A DNA stretch of 64,000 nucleotides from Flavobacteriales bacterium UBA6057. Its GTDB lineage: Bacteria; Bacteroidota; Bacteroidia; Flavobacteriales_G; Salibacteraceae. Below, piece after piece: positions 1-7,683 of the stretch. Location: assembly GCA_002428995.1 (NCBI GenBank), contig DIYJ01000011.1:496001-560000 (forward strand). Reading direction: 5' to 3'. A program made the translations under genes and the position numbers. How positions within the stretch are numbered: position 1 is the stretch's first letter; each line of letters begins with the position of its first letter. The notes under the pieces were generated by a model. It was not told the DNA's origin. It made no database searches and saw only the letters and a program-made list of their open reading frames with translations.

Positions 1-267
1 AGTGTTTACAGTTCGTCCAAGTTTGCGCTTCGAGGCATGACACAGTGTTGGCAAGGAGAACTTCGCAGGCACAATGTCCGCGTCATCGGCATCAATCCTT
101 CTGAGGTTACAACCGCATTTGGCCAGGCGAGCCGAAAAGAGCGTGAAGAGGTTCACAACAAGCTCCGAAGTGAAGAGATCGCGCACGCAATCATCAGCGC
201 CCTGGAAATGGATGACCGAGGCTATGTGCCCGAGTTAACCGTACACGCGACCAATCCATTCGAGTAA
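1..267 (+). CDS. SDR family oxidoreductase, C-terminal part (5' end outside window)
   Basis: The reading frame is open from base 1 and the first visible residues are SVYSSSKFALRGMTQ, which contain the YxxxK catalytic signature of short-chain dehydrogenases/reductases (Tyr in VYSSSK, Lys four residues later). The following segment RVIGINPSEVTTAF matches the usual 'N-P-G-x-V-x-T' turn after the last cofactor-binding strand, here with S in place of G. About 88 residues are visible; the Rossmann GxxxGxG part lies upstream of the window. The family uses NAD(P)H; the substrate cannot be told. It is followed by a 68-base gap containing a short degenerate repeat before the next gene. Confidence 0.85.
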   Translation, partial: SVYSSSKFALRGMTQCWQGELRRHNVRVIGINPSEVTTAFGQASRKEREEVHNKLRSEEIAHAIISALEMDDRGYVPELTVHATNPFE

Positions 268-282
268 TTTCCCTCATCCAGT

Positions 283-327
283 GCCAAATGCCTGGTTCCT
301 AGTCCCTGGTTCCTCATCCCTAGTCCC
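283..327. repeat. Short degenerate direct repeat (CCTGGTTCCT / AGTCCC)
   Basis: The 14-base block CCTGGTTCCTAGTC at 291-304 recurs as CCTGGTTCCTCATC at 305-318 and is followed by CCTAGTCCC. This simple intergenic repeat fills the gap between two genes. I see no gene or hairpin in it. Confidence 0.5.
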
Positions 328-335
328 AAAAAAAG

Positions 336-1454
336 ATGCTCTCATTCTGGGAAAAGCAATCACTCGTTTCTACTGACTTCGCAGTCATAGGCGGAGGCAT
401 TACGGGACTTTCTGTAGCCGCTTCGCTGAAAGAAACCTTTCCCGATCAGAGTGTTACCGTTTTTGAACGGTCTGTTTTGCCTTATGGCGCCAGCACCCGC
501 AATGCCGGTTTTGCCTGCTTCGGCAGCCTCACGGAAGTGTTATCAGACCTGGAGCAAATGGGTGTAGAGAAGGCGCGGCAGTTGCTCCATGATCGTTGGG
601 ATGGCCTGCGCATTACGCGCAAGCGTTTGGGGGATGAAGCAATTGGTTTCGAGCCTGCCGGTGGATTTGAAATCCTGGAAGGAAAGTACGAGGAGGCTTT
701 GGATATGCTCGGTCAGGTCAATGACCTTGTGTCTGACTTTCTTCCTGACTACCTCAGCGTCAACAAAACTTTTGCTGCAAGCGCTGGTCTTCATCCAGAG
801 TTCACGATCGTTGAAATGAAGGACGAAGGACAAGTGGATACAGGTAAACTGATGCGGTCACTGGAAGCCTATGTTCGACAGCTGGGCGTGAACCTTCGAA
901 CCGGAGCCAATCTTCTCAAACTTGAGCGAGGAAACGATTGGCAGTTGACCGTTGAAGACAGCAGCAGAGGAACCCTGGATTTCAACGCCAGACAAGTGAT
1001 ACTCTGCACCAATGCCTTCGCGCAAGACTTGCTTCCTCAAGCTGCATTGGAGCCCGGACGCGGGCAAGTTTTCATCACCAAACCTATTCCGGGATTGAAA
1101 TTCCGTGGCAATCTGCACATTGACGAAGGCTACTACTACCTCCGCAATGTGGGAGATCGCTTGCTTTTTGGAGGTGCCCGCAATTTGGACTTTGAAACCG
1201 AACGCTCTACAGAGTTTCAGCTAAATGACCAGATTCAACGGCATTTAGAAGAAAAGCTCTCCCATTTATTCCGCGAGCCTCTGGAGTTTGAAGTTGACAT
1301 GCGATGGTCAGGCATCATGGCCTTTGGGAATGATAAATTCCCGATTGTAGAATCATTGGATGACGGACTGTTTTGTGCACTCAAAATGGGTGGTATGGGC
1401 ATTGCGTTGGCTGGAACCATCGGGCAGAGGCTGGTCCGGGAAATCCAAAACTGA
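336..1454 (+). CDS. FAD-dependent oxidoreductase (DAO/GlpO-like family)
   Basis: This 372-residue protein has an N-terminal dinucleotide-binding motif VIGGGITGLSVAASL (about residues 17-31) and the GASTRNAGFACFGS segment typical of the DAO family (D-amino acid oxidase, sarcosine and glycine oxidase) around residues 50-63. A C-terminal FAD-contacting region (GGMGIALAGTIGQRL) completes the fold. The family oxidises amines or hydroxyacids with FAD; the substrate cannot be assigned. There is no signal peptide, so it is probably cytoplasmic. The length is normal for a single-domain DAO protein. It is followed after 98 bases by a thioredoxin-like gene; no functional link is evident. Confidence 0.85.
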   Translation: MLSFWEKQSLVSTDFAVIGGGITGLSVAASLKETFPDQSVTVFERSVLPYGASTRNAGFACFGSLTEVLSDLEQMGVEKARQLLHDRWDGLRITRKRLGDEAIGFEPAGGFEILEGKYEEALDMLGQVNDLVSDFLPDYLSVNKTFAASAGLHPEFTIVEMKDEGQVDTGKLMRSLEAYVRQLGVNLRTGANLLKLERGNDWQLTVEDSSRGTLDFNARQVILCTNAFAQDLLPQAALEPGRGQVFITKPIPGLKFRGNLHIDEGYYYLRNVGDRLLFGGARNLDFETERSTEFQLNDQIQRHLEEKLSHLFREPLEFEVDMRWSGIMAFGNDKFPIVESLDDGLFCALKMGGMGIALAGTIGQRLVREIQN

Positions 1455-1552
1455 AGGCCTGTTTTCCATCGTCTGATTCACCAAAATACAGCAGTTTTGA
1501 TGCTGTGATTCGGTCGTCAGGAACGGGTGGTTGAATCGTCATTACAAACCTC

Positions 1553-2164
1553 ATGGAAGCAAATAATTTCAATTACAATGGTTACTGGTCGAAGTCAATG
1601 AGCTACGAGCAGTATCGTACATTGATCGATGACCTTTTGGCTGAAGGAAAGGCCACAGGACCAGAACAAAGTGAAGCGTTGGTGCACTATTCTGAACTGA
1701 ACGTGACGCGCATGAAACGGATTGATAAAACCACGAAGGTTTCGGAAGAACTCTCTGAGGTTATCGGAAACATGGCAACCAAGCCTAAGGCTTTGGTCAT
1801 TACAGAAGGATGGTGTGGAGATGCCGCTCAAATCGTTCCTGTGTTGCAAAGTGTCGCCTCTGCGAATCATCTGGAAGTTCGTTACGTGCTTCGAGATGAA
1901 AACCCGGAGTTGATGGATCAGCACCTCACCAATGGAGGAAAGTCCATTCCGATCGTAGTTTTTCTTCATCCGGAGACACTTGCTTTGATGGGGCATTGGG
2001 GACCTCGACCTGAACCGGTACAGAAAATGCTCATGGATTGGAAAAAAGAACCGGAGCCCAGATCCGATGCAGACGAGCTGAAAAAGAACATGCAGCTCTG
2101 GTATGCGAGAGACAAGCAGATAACCATGCAAAAGGAATGGGCCGACTTGTTCAAGGCTTTCTAG
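1553..2164 (+). CDS. Thioredoxin-fold protein (Thioredoxin_9-like) with WCGDA active-site variant
   Basis: This 203-residue protein has the Bacteroidota-type layout: a helical N-terminal part (EGKATGPEQSEALVHYSELN) followed by a thioredoxin fold with VITEGWCGDAAQIVP near residues 84-97 and the cis-proline segment SIPIVVF. The second cysteine of the normal CxxC is replaced, leaving one active-site Cys, so ordinary dithiol oxidoreductase chemistry is unlikely. Monothiol or non-redox roles are possible. There is no signal peptide. Its 3' end overlaps the start of the following secreted-protein gene by 28 bases. Confidence 0.8.
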   Translation: MEANNFNYNGYWSKSMSYEQYRTLIDDLLAEGKATGPEQSEALVHYSELNVTRMKRIDKTTKVSEELSEVIGNMATKPKALVITEGWCGDAAQIVPVLQSVASANHLEVRYVLRDENPELMDQHLTNGGKSIPIVVFLHPETLALMGHWGPRPEPVQKMLMDWKKEPEPRSDADELKKNMQLWYARDKQITMQKEWADLFKAF

Positions 2165-2838
2165 AATTTGCTTGTTTCAGCTTAACCTGGATCCTGCTTG
2201 TGGAGGGGAGTGTTCATGCTCAAACAGCTGAACGAATTCATGCCATAGCACCAGATTCAATCATTTGTTGCCTTTCAGAATCGGAGCTCATACCCACGAG
2301 CCCTGGCGGTGCTATGCCGGATTCTATCCGTAGTGCTACTCCATGGCTGGAACATGCACTTCTCGTGAAGCAGGAAAAACATTGGGAGTACTGGCTCTTG
2401 AATTCGAAAGACTATCTGCTCCATCCCAGGTATTGTCGTTCAGAGCAATTCCAGTTGAACGACTCTACATGGCAAATCTTTTCCGCAAGCTACATGCGCT
2501 ATCATGAAAAGTTAAATGACATCTCAGACATTTCAGAGAACCGCGAAATCTATCATTTCGTGGTTGATCTTGAACAACAAGTCATATTGATGGCGCTAAA
2601 AACTCACCAGAGCCGCAGCGTTTATGAAAAGAGTGCCACGGATCCTTTGCAACACGTGCTCATAAGCCGGGAAAAACACTGCGAAGTGACATGGAAAGAG
2701 GGGGCGATTGAGATTGGAACGTGTTTGTTTTCCAAACTAGAAAACAACATTTTGGATTCTGGGCCCGTGAAAGTCACAATGGAGGAGTGTCCTCCCGGTC
2801 GTTACAAACGAGAAGGAAATACGATGGTATCTGAGTGA
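2137..2838 (+). CDS. Secreted hypothetical protein A (paralogue of the next gene)
   Basis: I do not recognise a family. The ATG at 2137 is preferred because it puts a hydrophobic signal sequence (FACFSLTWILLVEGSVHAQ) within the first 28 residues; an upstream in-frame ATG at 2038 would add 33 hydrophilic residues read out of frame inside the thioredoxin gene. The mature 200-residue part contains a HWEYW motif, a V(V/M)DLEQQVIL strand and a C-terminal PPGRYKREG turn. All three recur in the downstream gene, so the two are tandem duplicates. Three to four cysteines suggest export to the periplasm or cell surface. Function unknown. Confidence 0.7.
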   Translation: MGRLVQGFLEFACFSLTWILLVEGSVHAQTAERIHAIAPDSIICCLSESELIPTSPGGAMPDSIRSATPWLEHALLVKQEKHWEYWLLNSKDYLLHPRYCRSEQFQLNDSTWQIFSASYMRYHEKLNDISDISENREIYHFVVDLEQQVILMALKTHQSRSVYEKSATDPLQHVLISREKHCEVTWKEGAIEIGTCLFSKLENNILDSGPVKVTMEECPPGRYKREGNTMVSE

Positions 2839-2900
2839 TTGATCTTGTGATCTTCGCGAATAATTTGGAACCCGCAAATTTCACCGAACGCATCGCACCA

Positions 2901-3587
2901 ATGCTTGGTAAGCATCTCAAGATTGTATCCTACCTGATCTTCCCCTTTCTAATCCTCAGTCATACAGCTAAGACGCAGGGCACAGACACGCTCTGGCCCA
3001 GAGTTCCGCTGAAGATCATTTCCTACTACTCTGCTGATAGCCTCAAGAAGGAGTTTTACACAGATCCCCCCGAACAACGGATTTCAAGGTTTGAATGGTC
3101 GGACCATGGCGTACTCATTGACTGCGATGATCACTGGGAATATTGGACCATTGAGCCAGAAGGTGATCCCATGAGATTGGGCGAATTCGAATGCGAACAA
3201 GTAGATCTGGATGATGATCAGGTGAATGCATACGTCTGTTATTATTCTACTGGTCATGGCAGGGGATACGAAAGAGATGCATGGCAGTCTGAAGCACACT
3301 ATTTTCTGATGTTGGACTTGAAGCAGCGAAGGGTTCTGGCGGATTTTAACACGGCATTTCTCAGTAAATCCTTTTACTACGGTGAGGAGTATGAACTCGA
3401 GGAAACAGAATCAACGTCCACGCGATGTCCAGTTGAATGGCATCAGTCGAGGTTAGAAATTGAAGCGTGTACCAAGGTGTCCTATCAAAATGATTCGCTG
3501 ATCGATTCCCTTATCGTTCCTCAACATCAGAACCTCAATCCGGGAAGCTATTTTTGGAATGGAGAGGCCTTCGTGCGTGAGCGGTAG
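2901..3587 (+). CDS. Secreted hypothetical protein B (paralogue of the previous gene)
   Basis: Starting at the ATG at 2901 gives a 228-residue protein beginning with a short basic stretch and a hydrophobic signal (LKIVSYLIFPFLILSHTAKTQG). An upstream GTG at 2835 overlaps the previous stop codon but would place 22 extra residues before the signal. The body shares with its neighbour the HWEYW motif, a MLDLKQRRVL strand, a CPVEWHQSRLEIEACT segment (CEVTWKEGAIEIGTC in the neighbour) and a NPGSYFWNGEAF end (PPGRYKREGNTM in the neighbour). Family and function are unknown. It is highly acidic, as is common in marine Bacteroidota secreted proteins. Confidence 0.7.
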   Translation: MLGKHLKIVSYLIFPFLILSHTAKTQGTDTLWPRVPLKIISYYSADSLKKEFYTDPPEQRISRFEWSDHGVLIDCDDHWEYWTIEPEGDPMRLGEFECEQVDLDDDQVNAYVCYYSTGHGRGYERDAWQSEAHYFLMLDLKQRRVLADFNTAFLSKSFYYGEEYELEETESTSTRCPVEWHQSRLEIEACTKVSYQNDSLIDSLIVPQHQNLNPGSYFWNGEAFVRER

Positions 3588-3684
3588 CAAGCTTCTGGAA
3601 GAGCCTAACAAATCCATAAGGTTGTGACTCGCTCCATGCAGCGAAAATTTCACAATTTCGTCCGCGATTAAAACCAAATATCCG

Positions 3685-4764
3685 ATGGCGAAAATTCACA
3701 ACTTCAGCGCAGGCCCCAGCATCTTACCTCAGGAGGTATTTCAGGAAGCCTCTCAAGCCGTTCTCGATTTTAATGGAGCAGGCCTTTCCATTCTCGAAAT
3801 GTCACACAGAAGCAAGGAGATTGTTGCTGTGATGGATGAAGCCAGGGCTTTGGTGAAGGAAATTCATAACCTCGGTGACGATTATGAAGTGCTCTTCCTT
3901 CAAGGTGGAGCCAGCTTGGGTTTCCTTATCTCGGCCTACAATATGATGCGGGATAACAAAAAGGGCGGCTACATTACGACCGGTTCCTGGGCCAGCAAGG
4001 CGCTTAAAGAAGCGAAGTGGTTAGGCGGTGGAGTAGAAGTAGCGACCTCTAAGCCAGAGAACTTCAACCACATTCCCAAAGGATACAGCATCCCTGCAGA
4101 TTTGGATTACCTGCATTTCACCAGCAACAACACCATTTTCGGAACCCAGTTCCATGATATGCCTTCCACGGACCTGCCGTTGGTTTGCGACATGTCATCC
4201 GACTTTGTGAGCCGTGAAGTGGATGCTTCTAAGTTTGACCTTATCTACGCAGGAGCCCAGAAGAACATGGGACCTGCGGGAACCACCGTTTTCATTGTCA
4301 AGAAGGATCAGATCGGAAAATCTTCCATTGATATTCCTACCATGTTGAATCTGCAGACGCATGCCGAAAAAGATTCAATGTTCAATACGCCTCCTGTTTT
4401 TGCCGTGTATGTGAGCATGTTGGTACTGCGATGGGTGAAGAAGCACGGACTCGCAGAAATCGGAAGACGCAACGCAGAGAAGTCTTCGTTGCTCTACACA
4501 GAAGTAGATCGTAACTCACTCTTCAAGGGAACAGCTGCCGTAGAAGACAGGTCTCACATGAACCCAACGTTTGTGTTGGCAGATGGAGTAGATGAAAGCC
4601 TCAATCAAGCCTTCCTCGATGCTTGCAAGGATGCCAACATCAGCGGAGTTAAAGGACACCGCTCCGTGGGTGGTTTCCGTGCGAGTATGTACAATGCGCT
4701 GACCATTGAAAGCGTGCAACTACTCGTGGATGTGATGAAGGATTTCGAAACGAAAAACGGTTAG
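3685..4764 (+). CDS. serC: Phosphoserine aminotransferase
   Basis: This PLP enzyme converts 3-phosphohydroxypyruvate and glutamate to O-phospho-L-serine, the second step of serine synthesis. The 359-residue sequence opens with the family signature HNFSAGPSILPQEVF, has FLQGGASLGF and the cofactor lysine in YAGAQKNMGPAG (K193), and ends with the GHRSVGGFRASMYNA motif, all diagnostic for SerC. The length is normal. It heads an operon with a small secreted protein, serA and a DUF1015 gene; only 3 bases separate it from the next gene, and the operon ends at the terminator at 7591-7621. Confidence 0.97.
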   Translation: MAKIHNFSAGPSILPQEVFQEASQAVLDFNGAGLSILEMSHRSKEIVAVMDEARALVKEIHNLGDDYEVLFLQGGASLGFLISAYNMMRDNKKGGYITTGSWASKALKEAKWLGGGVEVATSKPENFNHIPKGYSIPADLDYLHFTSNNTIFGTQFHDMPSTDLPLVCDMSSDFVSREVDASKFDLIYAGAQKNMGPAGTTVFIVKKDQIGKSSIDIPTMLNLQTHAEKDSMFNTPPVFAVYVSMLVLRWVKKHGLAEIGRRNAEKSSLLYTEVDRNSLFKGTAAVEDRSHMNPTFVLADGVDESLNQAFLDACKDANISGVKGHRSVGGFRASMYNALTIESVQLLVDVMKDFETKNG

Positions 4765-4767
4765 AAT

Positions 4768-5289
4768 ATGCGCGGATTACTCTTGCTTTTTGTCTTCAGC
4801 CTTGGTTTTGCCGGTGCGGCCAGCGCTCAAATTCCCAGCAATTCTGACAAGCAATACGAATACAAGGAAAGCCTCACGGTAAAGCGTGCCGGTACCGGTG
4901 ATCTTTACAGGAGGTTCGAGAAATGGACCGGTGAAAAATTCGGTCCTACAGCTGAAATCATGTTGGATGATACCAACAAGGAATCCATCACCGTGGGAGC
5001 TACCATGACGCTCCCCGAAAGTCATTTCGGAGTGAATCGAATTCACCGCAAGCGTCTGGTCGAATACACGCTCAAGCTCGAGATGGATCGTAAGGACTAT
5101 ACCTACACCATTTCCGAAATCCGCTACCTGTTCGAGGAAGAAGATCGAAAAGGAGCTACCATGCAAGATTCGCTCCTCCTTCAGCAATTCAGAAGCCCCA
5201 CGAAGAAGAGTGTGGAAACTGAGGTGGATGCTGAATTTCGGAAACTCATAGAAGAAATCAACGTGGCAGCGGCTACGGAGCTTGACTAA
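4768..5289 (+). CDS. Small secreted protein, DUF4468-like
   Basis: This 173-residue protein begins with a clear signal peptide (MRGLLLLFVFSLGFAGAASAQ, cleavage after ASA). The rest alternates short beta strands, as in KESITVGATMTLPES, VEYTLKLEMDRKDYTYTISEIRYLF, and ends in a helical FRKLIEEINVA. This arrangement resembles the TBP-like DUF4468 proteins common in Bacteroidota, but I cannot prove the match. It sits inside the serine operon 3 bases after serC and 23 bases before serA, so it is probably co-transcribed. A periplasmic protein between two cytoplasmic serine enzymes is unexplained. Confidence 0.7.
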   Translation: MRGLLLLFVFSLGFAGAASAQIPSNSDKQYEYKESLTVKRAGTGDLYRRFEKWTGEKFGPTAEIMLDDTNKESITVGATMTLPESHFGVNRIHRKRLVEYTLKLEMDRKDYTYTISEIRYLFEEEDRKGATMQDSLLLQQFRSPTKKSVETEVDAEFRKLIEEINVAAATELD

Positions 5290-5312
5290 TACCAACTCAA
5301 AACACAAACCTG

Positions 5313-6272
5313 ATGAAGATCTTAGCAAACGATGGAATTTCAGCTTCCGGAAAAGCCAAACTGGAGGCCCACGGATTCACCGTTGACACCGATAAAGTAG
5401 AACAAGACCAATTGGCCGAGGGCATCAATTCCAAAGGATACGATGCCGTGTTGGTGCGCAGTGCCACCAAAGTTCGCCAGGCACATATTGACGCATGTCC
5501 TGGACTGAAATTGATCGGGCGAGGTGGCGTTGGAATGGACAACATTGATGTTGCCTACGCCCGCGAAAAGGGGCTTCACGTGATCAACACACCTTCAGCT
5601 AGTGCACAGTCTGTTGCTGAGCTCGCGATCGGAAGCCTGTTCAGCATGTCTCGATATCTCTATGATGCGGATCGCAATATGCCTGCGAAGGGTGCCGGAG
5701 ACTTCAAGGCGCTGAAGAAATCTTACAGCAAGGGAACCGAACTCAGAGGAAAAACACTTGGAGTGATCGGCTTTGGAGGCATCGGCCAAGAGTTGGCAAA
5801 GTATGCGCTTGGATGTGGAATGAACGTCATGTTCACCACCAAGGGGAGCAACGATTCCAAAACCCTGACGCTTTCCGTTGCCGGCCAGGATGTGAAGGTC
5901 GAGATCGCGCCAAGTTCGGCTGACGATTTGTTTGCAAATGCGGACTTCATTAGCCTTCACGTTCCAAAGCAGGCTGATGGTAAAGCGGTCATCGGTGCTG
6001 ACGAGCTCGCGAAAATGAAAGATGGTGTTTGCTTGGTGAATACTTCCAGAGGAGGTTCCATTGACGAGGATGCGCTCATCCAGGCGTTGGACAGTGGAAA
6101 GGTGAAAGCCGCTACGCTTGACGTATTTGTGAACGAACCTCAGCCTCGTGAAGATATCCTGCAGCACCCACGCATCGTAAGCACACCTCACATTGGAGGT
6201 AGCACAGTGGAAGCTCAGGATCGCATTGGAACCGAGCTTGCAGATCAGATCATTGCCCTGCTTGGTAAGTAG
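5313..6272 (+). CDS. serA: D-3-phosphoglycerate dehydrogenase (short form without ACT domain)
   Basis: This enzyme catalyses NAD-dependent oxidation of 3-phosphoglycerate, the first committed step of serine synthesis. At 319 residues it is the short D-2-hydroxyacid dehydrogenase form: the substrate domain is at about residues 1-100 (VLVRSATKVRQAHID, GRGGVGMDNID), the NAD motif is VIGFGGIGQELA near 150, the catalytic Arg is in NTSRGGSIDEDAL, and the catalytic His is H293 in PHIGGST. There is no C-terminal ACT domain, so classical serine feedback through ACT is not expected. Context after serC makes SerA more likely than another hydroxyacid dehydrogenase. Confidence 0.93.
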   Translation: MKILANDGISASGKAKLEAHGFTVDTDKVEQDQLAEGINSKGYDAVLVRSATKVRQAHIDACPGLKLIGRGGVGMDNIDVAYAREKGLHVINTPSASAQSVAELAIGSLFSMSRYLYDADRNMPAKGAGDFKALKKSYSKGTELRGKTLGVIGFGGIGQELAKYALGCGMNVMFTTKGSNDSKTLTLSVAGQDVKVEIAPSSADDLFANADFISLHVPKQADGKAVIGADELAKMKDGVCLVNTSRGGSIDEDALIQALDSGKVKAATLDVFVNEPQPREDILQHPRIVSTPHIGGSTVEAQDRIGTELADQIIALLGK

Positions 6273-6308
6273 AGCCCATTTTCAATTATTTCTTAGACCT
6301 AAGAGCAC

Positions 6309-7562
6309 ATGAGTATTGTAAAACCCTTTAAGGCGATTCGTCCTACCGCAGAGGCGGTAAAGGATGTTGCTTGTCGCCCCTATGATGTTTTGAATGCAGC
6401 CGAAGCCAAGGCAGAAGCAGCTGGAAATCCGAATTCATTTTACCACGTCATCAAGCCGGAGATCAACTTCCCGGAAGATCATGACTACTATGATGAATCC
6501 GTTTACAAGAAAGGACGTGAGAACTTTGAGTTGCTCCTCTCCAATGGCGTTTTGAGTAAAGAGGCCAATGAGCGATTTTATGTTTACCAGCTCATCATGG
6601 ATGGCCACAAGCAAACCGGAATAGTAGGTTGCTGTGCCATCGATGATTACTTCAACAATGTGATCAAGAAGCATGAACTCACCCGTCCGGACAAGGAAGA
6701 GGATCGCAAGAATCATGTTCGCTACGGCAAGATCAACGCGGAGCCTGTTTTCTTCAGCTATCCTCATGTCAATGACATGGACACACTGGTAGCCAGCGTA
6801 AAAGAAAACGGTGCACCCGTGTATGATGTCACTACCGATGATGGTATTCAACACACACTATGGGTGGTGGAGGATGACGCGCAAAACGCTTCTATTGAGC
6901 GTCTCTTTGCTGAGCAGGTTCCTTCCATTTACGTGGCTGATGGCCATCACAGAACTGCGGCAGGTGCGTTGGTTGGCAAGGAGTTCAGAGAAAAGACTGG
7001 AGGAAATGCAGAAGACGGTGGACGCTACAATTATTTCATGGCCGTTCTTTTCCCCGATAATCAACTGAAGATCATCGACTACAACCGTGTGGTAAAGGAT
7101 CTGAATGGGATGAGCGAAGAGCAGCTCCTCGAAAAGCTGGCTGAAAACTTTGAGGTAGAAGCCAAGGGCGAGCAGTACAAGCCCGAAGCTCTCCATACCA
7201 TGGGCATGTACATGAACAACCAATGGTATAAGCTCACAGCAAAGAGTGGTACTTATGACGACAACGATCCAGTGGGCGTACTGGATGTGACGATTCTTTC
7301 GAACAGCGTGCTTGATCCACTTTTCGGAATCACCGATCTGCGCAGAGATAAGCGCATTGAATTTGTGGGAGGTATCCGCGGATTGGGTGAGCTGGAGAAA
7401 CGCGTCAACTCAGGAGACATGAAGGTGGCCTTTGCCATGTACCCTGTCTCCATGCAGCAGCTCATCGACATCAGCGATGCTGATTTGATCATGCCTCCAA
7501 AGGTGACATGGTTTGAGCCAAAGCTTCGCAGCGGGTTGTTTATTCACGACCTGGAAGTCTAA
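6309..7562 (+). CDS. DUF1015 family protein, last gene of the serine operon
   Basis: This 417-residue cytoplasmic protein matches DUF1015: MSIVKPFKAIRPTAE at the start, ACRPYDVLNAAEA, the RFYVYQLIMDGHKQTGIVG segment, KKHELTRPDKEEDR and the central motif YVADGHHRTAAGALVG. The DGHHR motif resembles the nucleotide-binding loop of ParB/sulfiredoxin-like and free-serine-kinase proteins; that resemblance is my inference. It is the last gene of serC-(small protein)-serA-DUF1015 and is followed directly by a terminator. In many Bacteroidota this gene clusters with serC and serA, so a role in serine or phosphoserine metabolism is a reasonable hypothesis. Confidence 0.9.
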   Translation: MSIVKPFKAIRPTAEAVKDVACRPYDVLNAAEAKAEAAGNPNSFYHVIKPEINFPEDHDYYDESVYKKGRENFELLLSNGVLSKEANERFYVYQLIMDGHKQTGIVGCCAIDDYFNNVIKKHELTRPDKEEDRKNHVRYGKINAEPVFFSYPHVNDMDTLVASVKENGAPVYDVTTDDGIQHTLWVVEDDAQNASIERLFAEQVPSIYVADGHHRTAAGALVGKEFREKTGGNAEDGGRYNYFMAVLFPDNQLKIIDYNRVVKDLNGMSEEQLLEKLAENFEVEAKGEQYKPEALHTMGMYMNNQWYKLTAKSGTYDDNDPVGVLDVTILSNSVLDPLFGITDLRRDKRIEFVGGIRGLGELEKRVNSGDMKVAFAMYPVSMQQLIDISDADLIMPPKVTWFEPKLRSGLFIHDLEV

Positions 7563-7590
7563 GACTCGGAGAGACATAAACTTTTTTGAA

Positions 7591-7621
7591 GCCCTGCAGC
7601 ATTTCACTGCAGGGCTTTTTT
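7591..7621 (+). terminator. Rho-independent terminator of the serine operon
   Basis: A perfect 9-bp stem GCCCTGCAG (7591-7599) / CTGCAGGGC (7607-7615) with a 7-base loop is followed by a run of T. It lies 29 bases after the DUF1015 stop and also separates the operon from the LamG gene. Confidence 0.93.
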
Positions 7622-7683
7622 GTCCCCCTTTATTCGCCCCTTGCAAGTGGGTTGATTCATTAACTTCACTCAAAACCATTACT

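Noticed and set aside
2835..2900. GTG start for secreted protein B
   Set aside because: It overlaps the previous stop codon, but it would place 22 residues before a clean signal peptide that starts at the ATG at 2901.
5595..6191. Long minus-strand frame (198 codons) opposite serA
   Set aside because: Antisense to a well-supported gene; the translation has no recognisable domain and arises from codon bias of serA.
7513..7683. Upstream extension of the LamG protein gene
   Set aside because: It would translate through the terminator at 7591-7621 and put 57 residues before a standard signal peptide.
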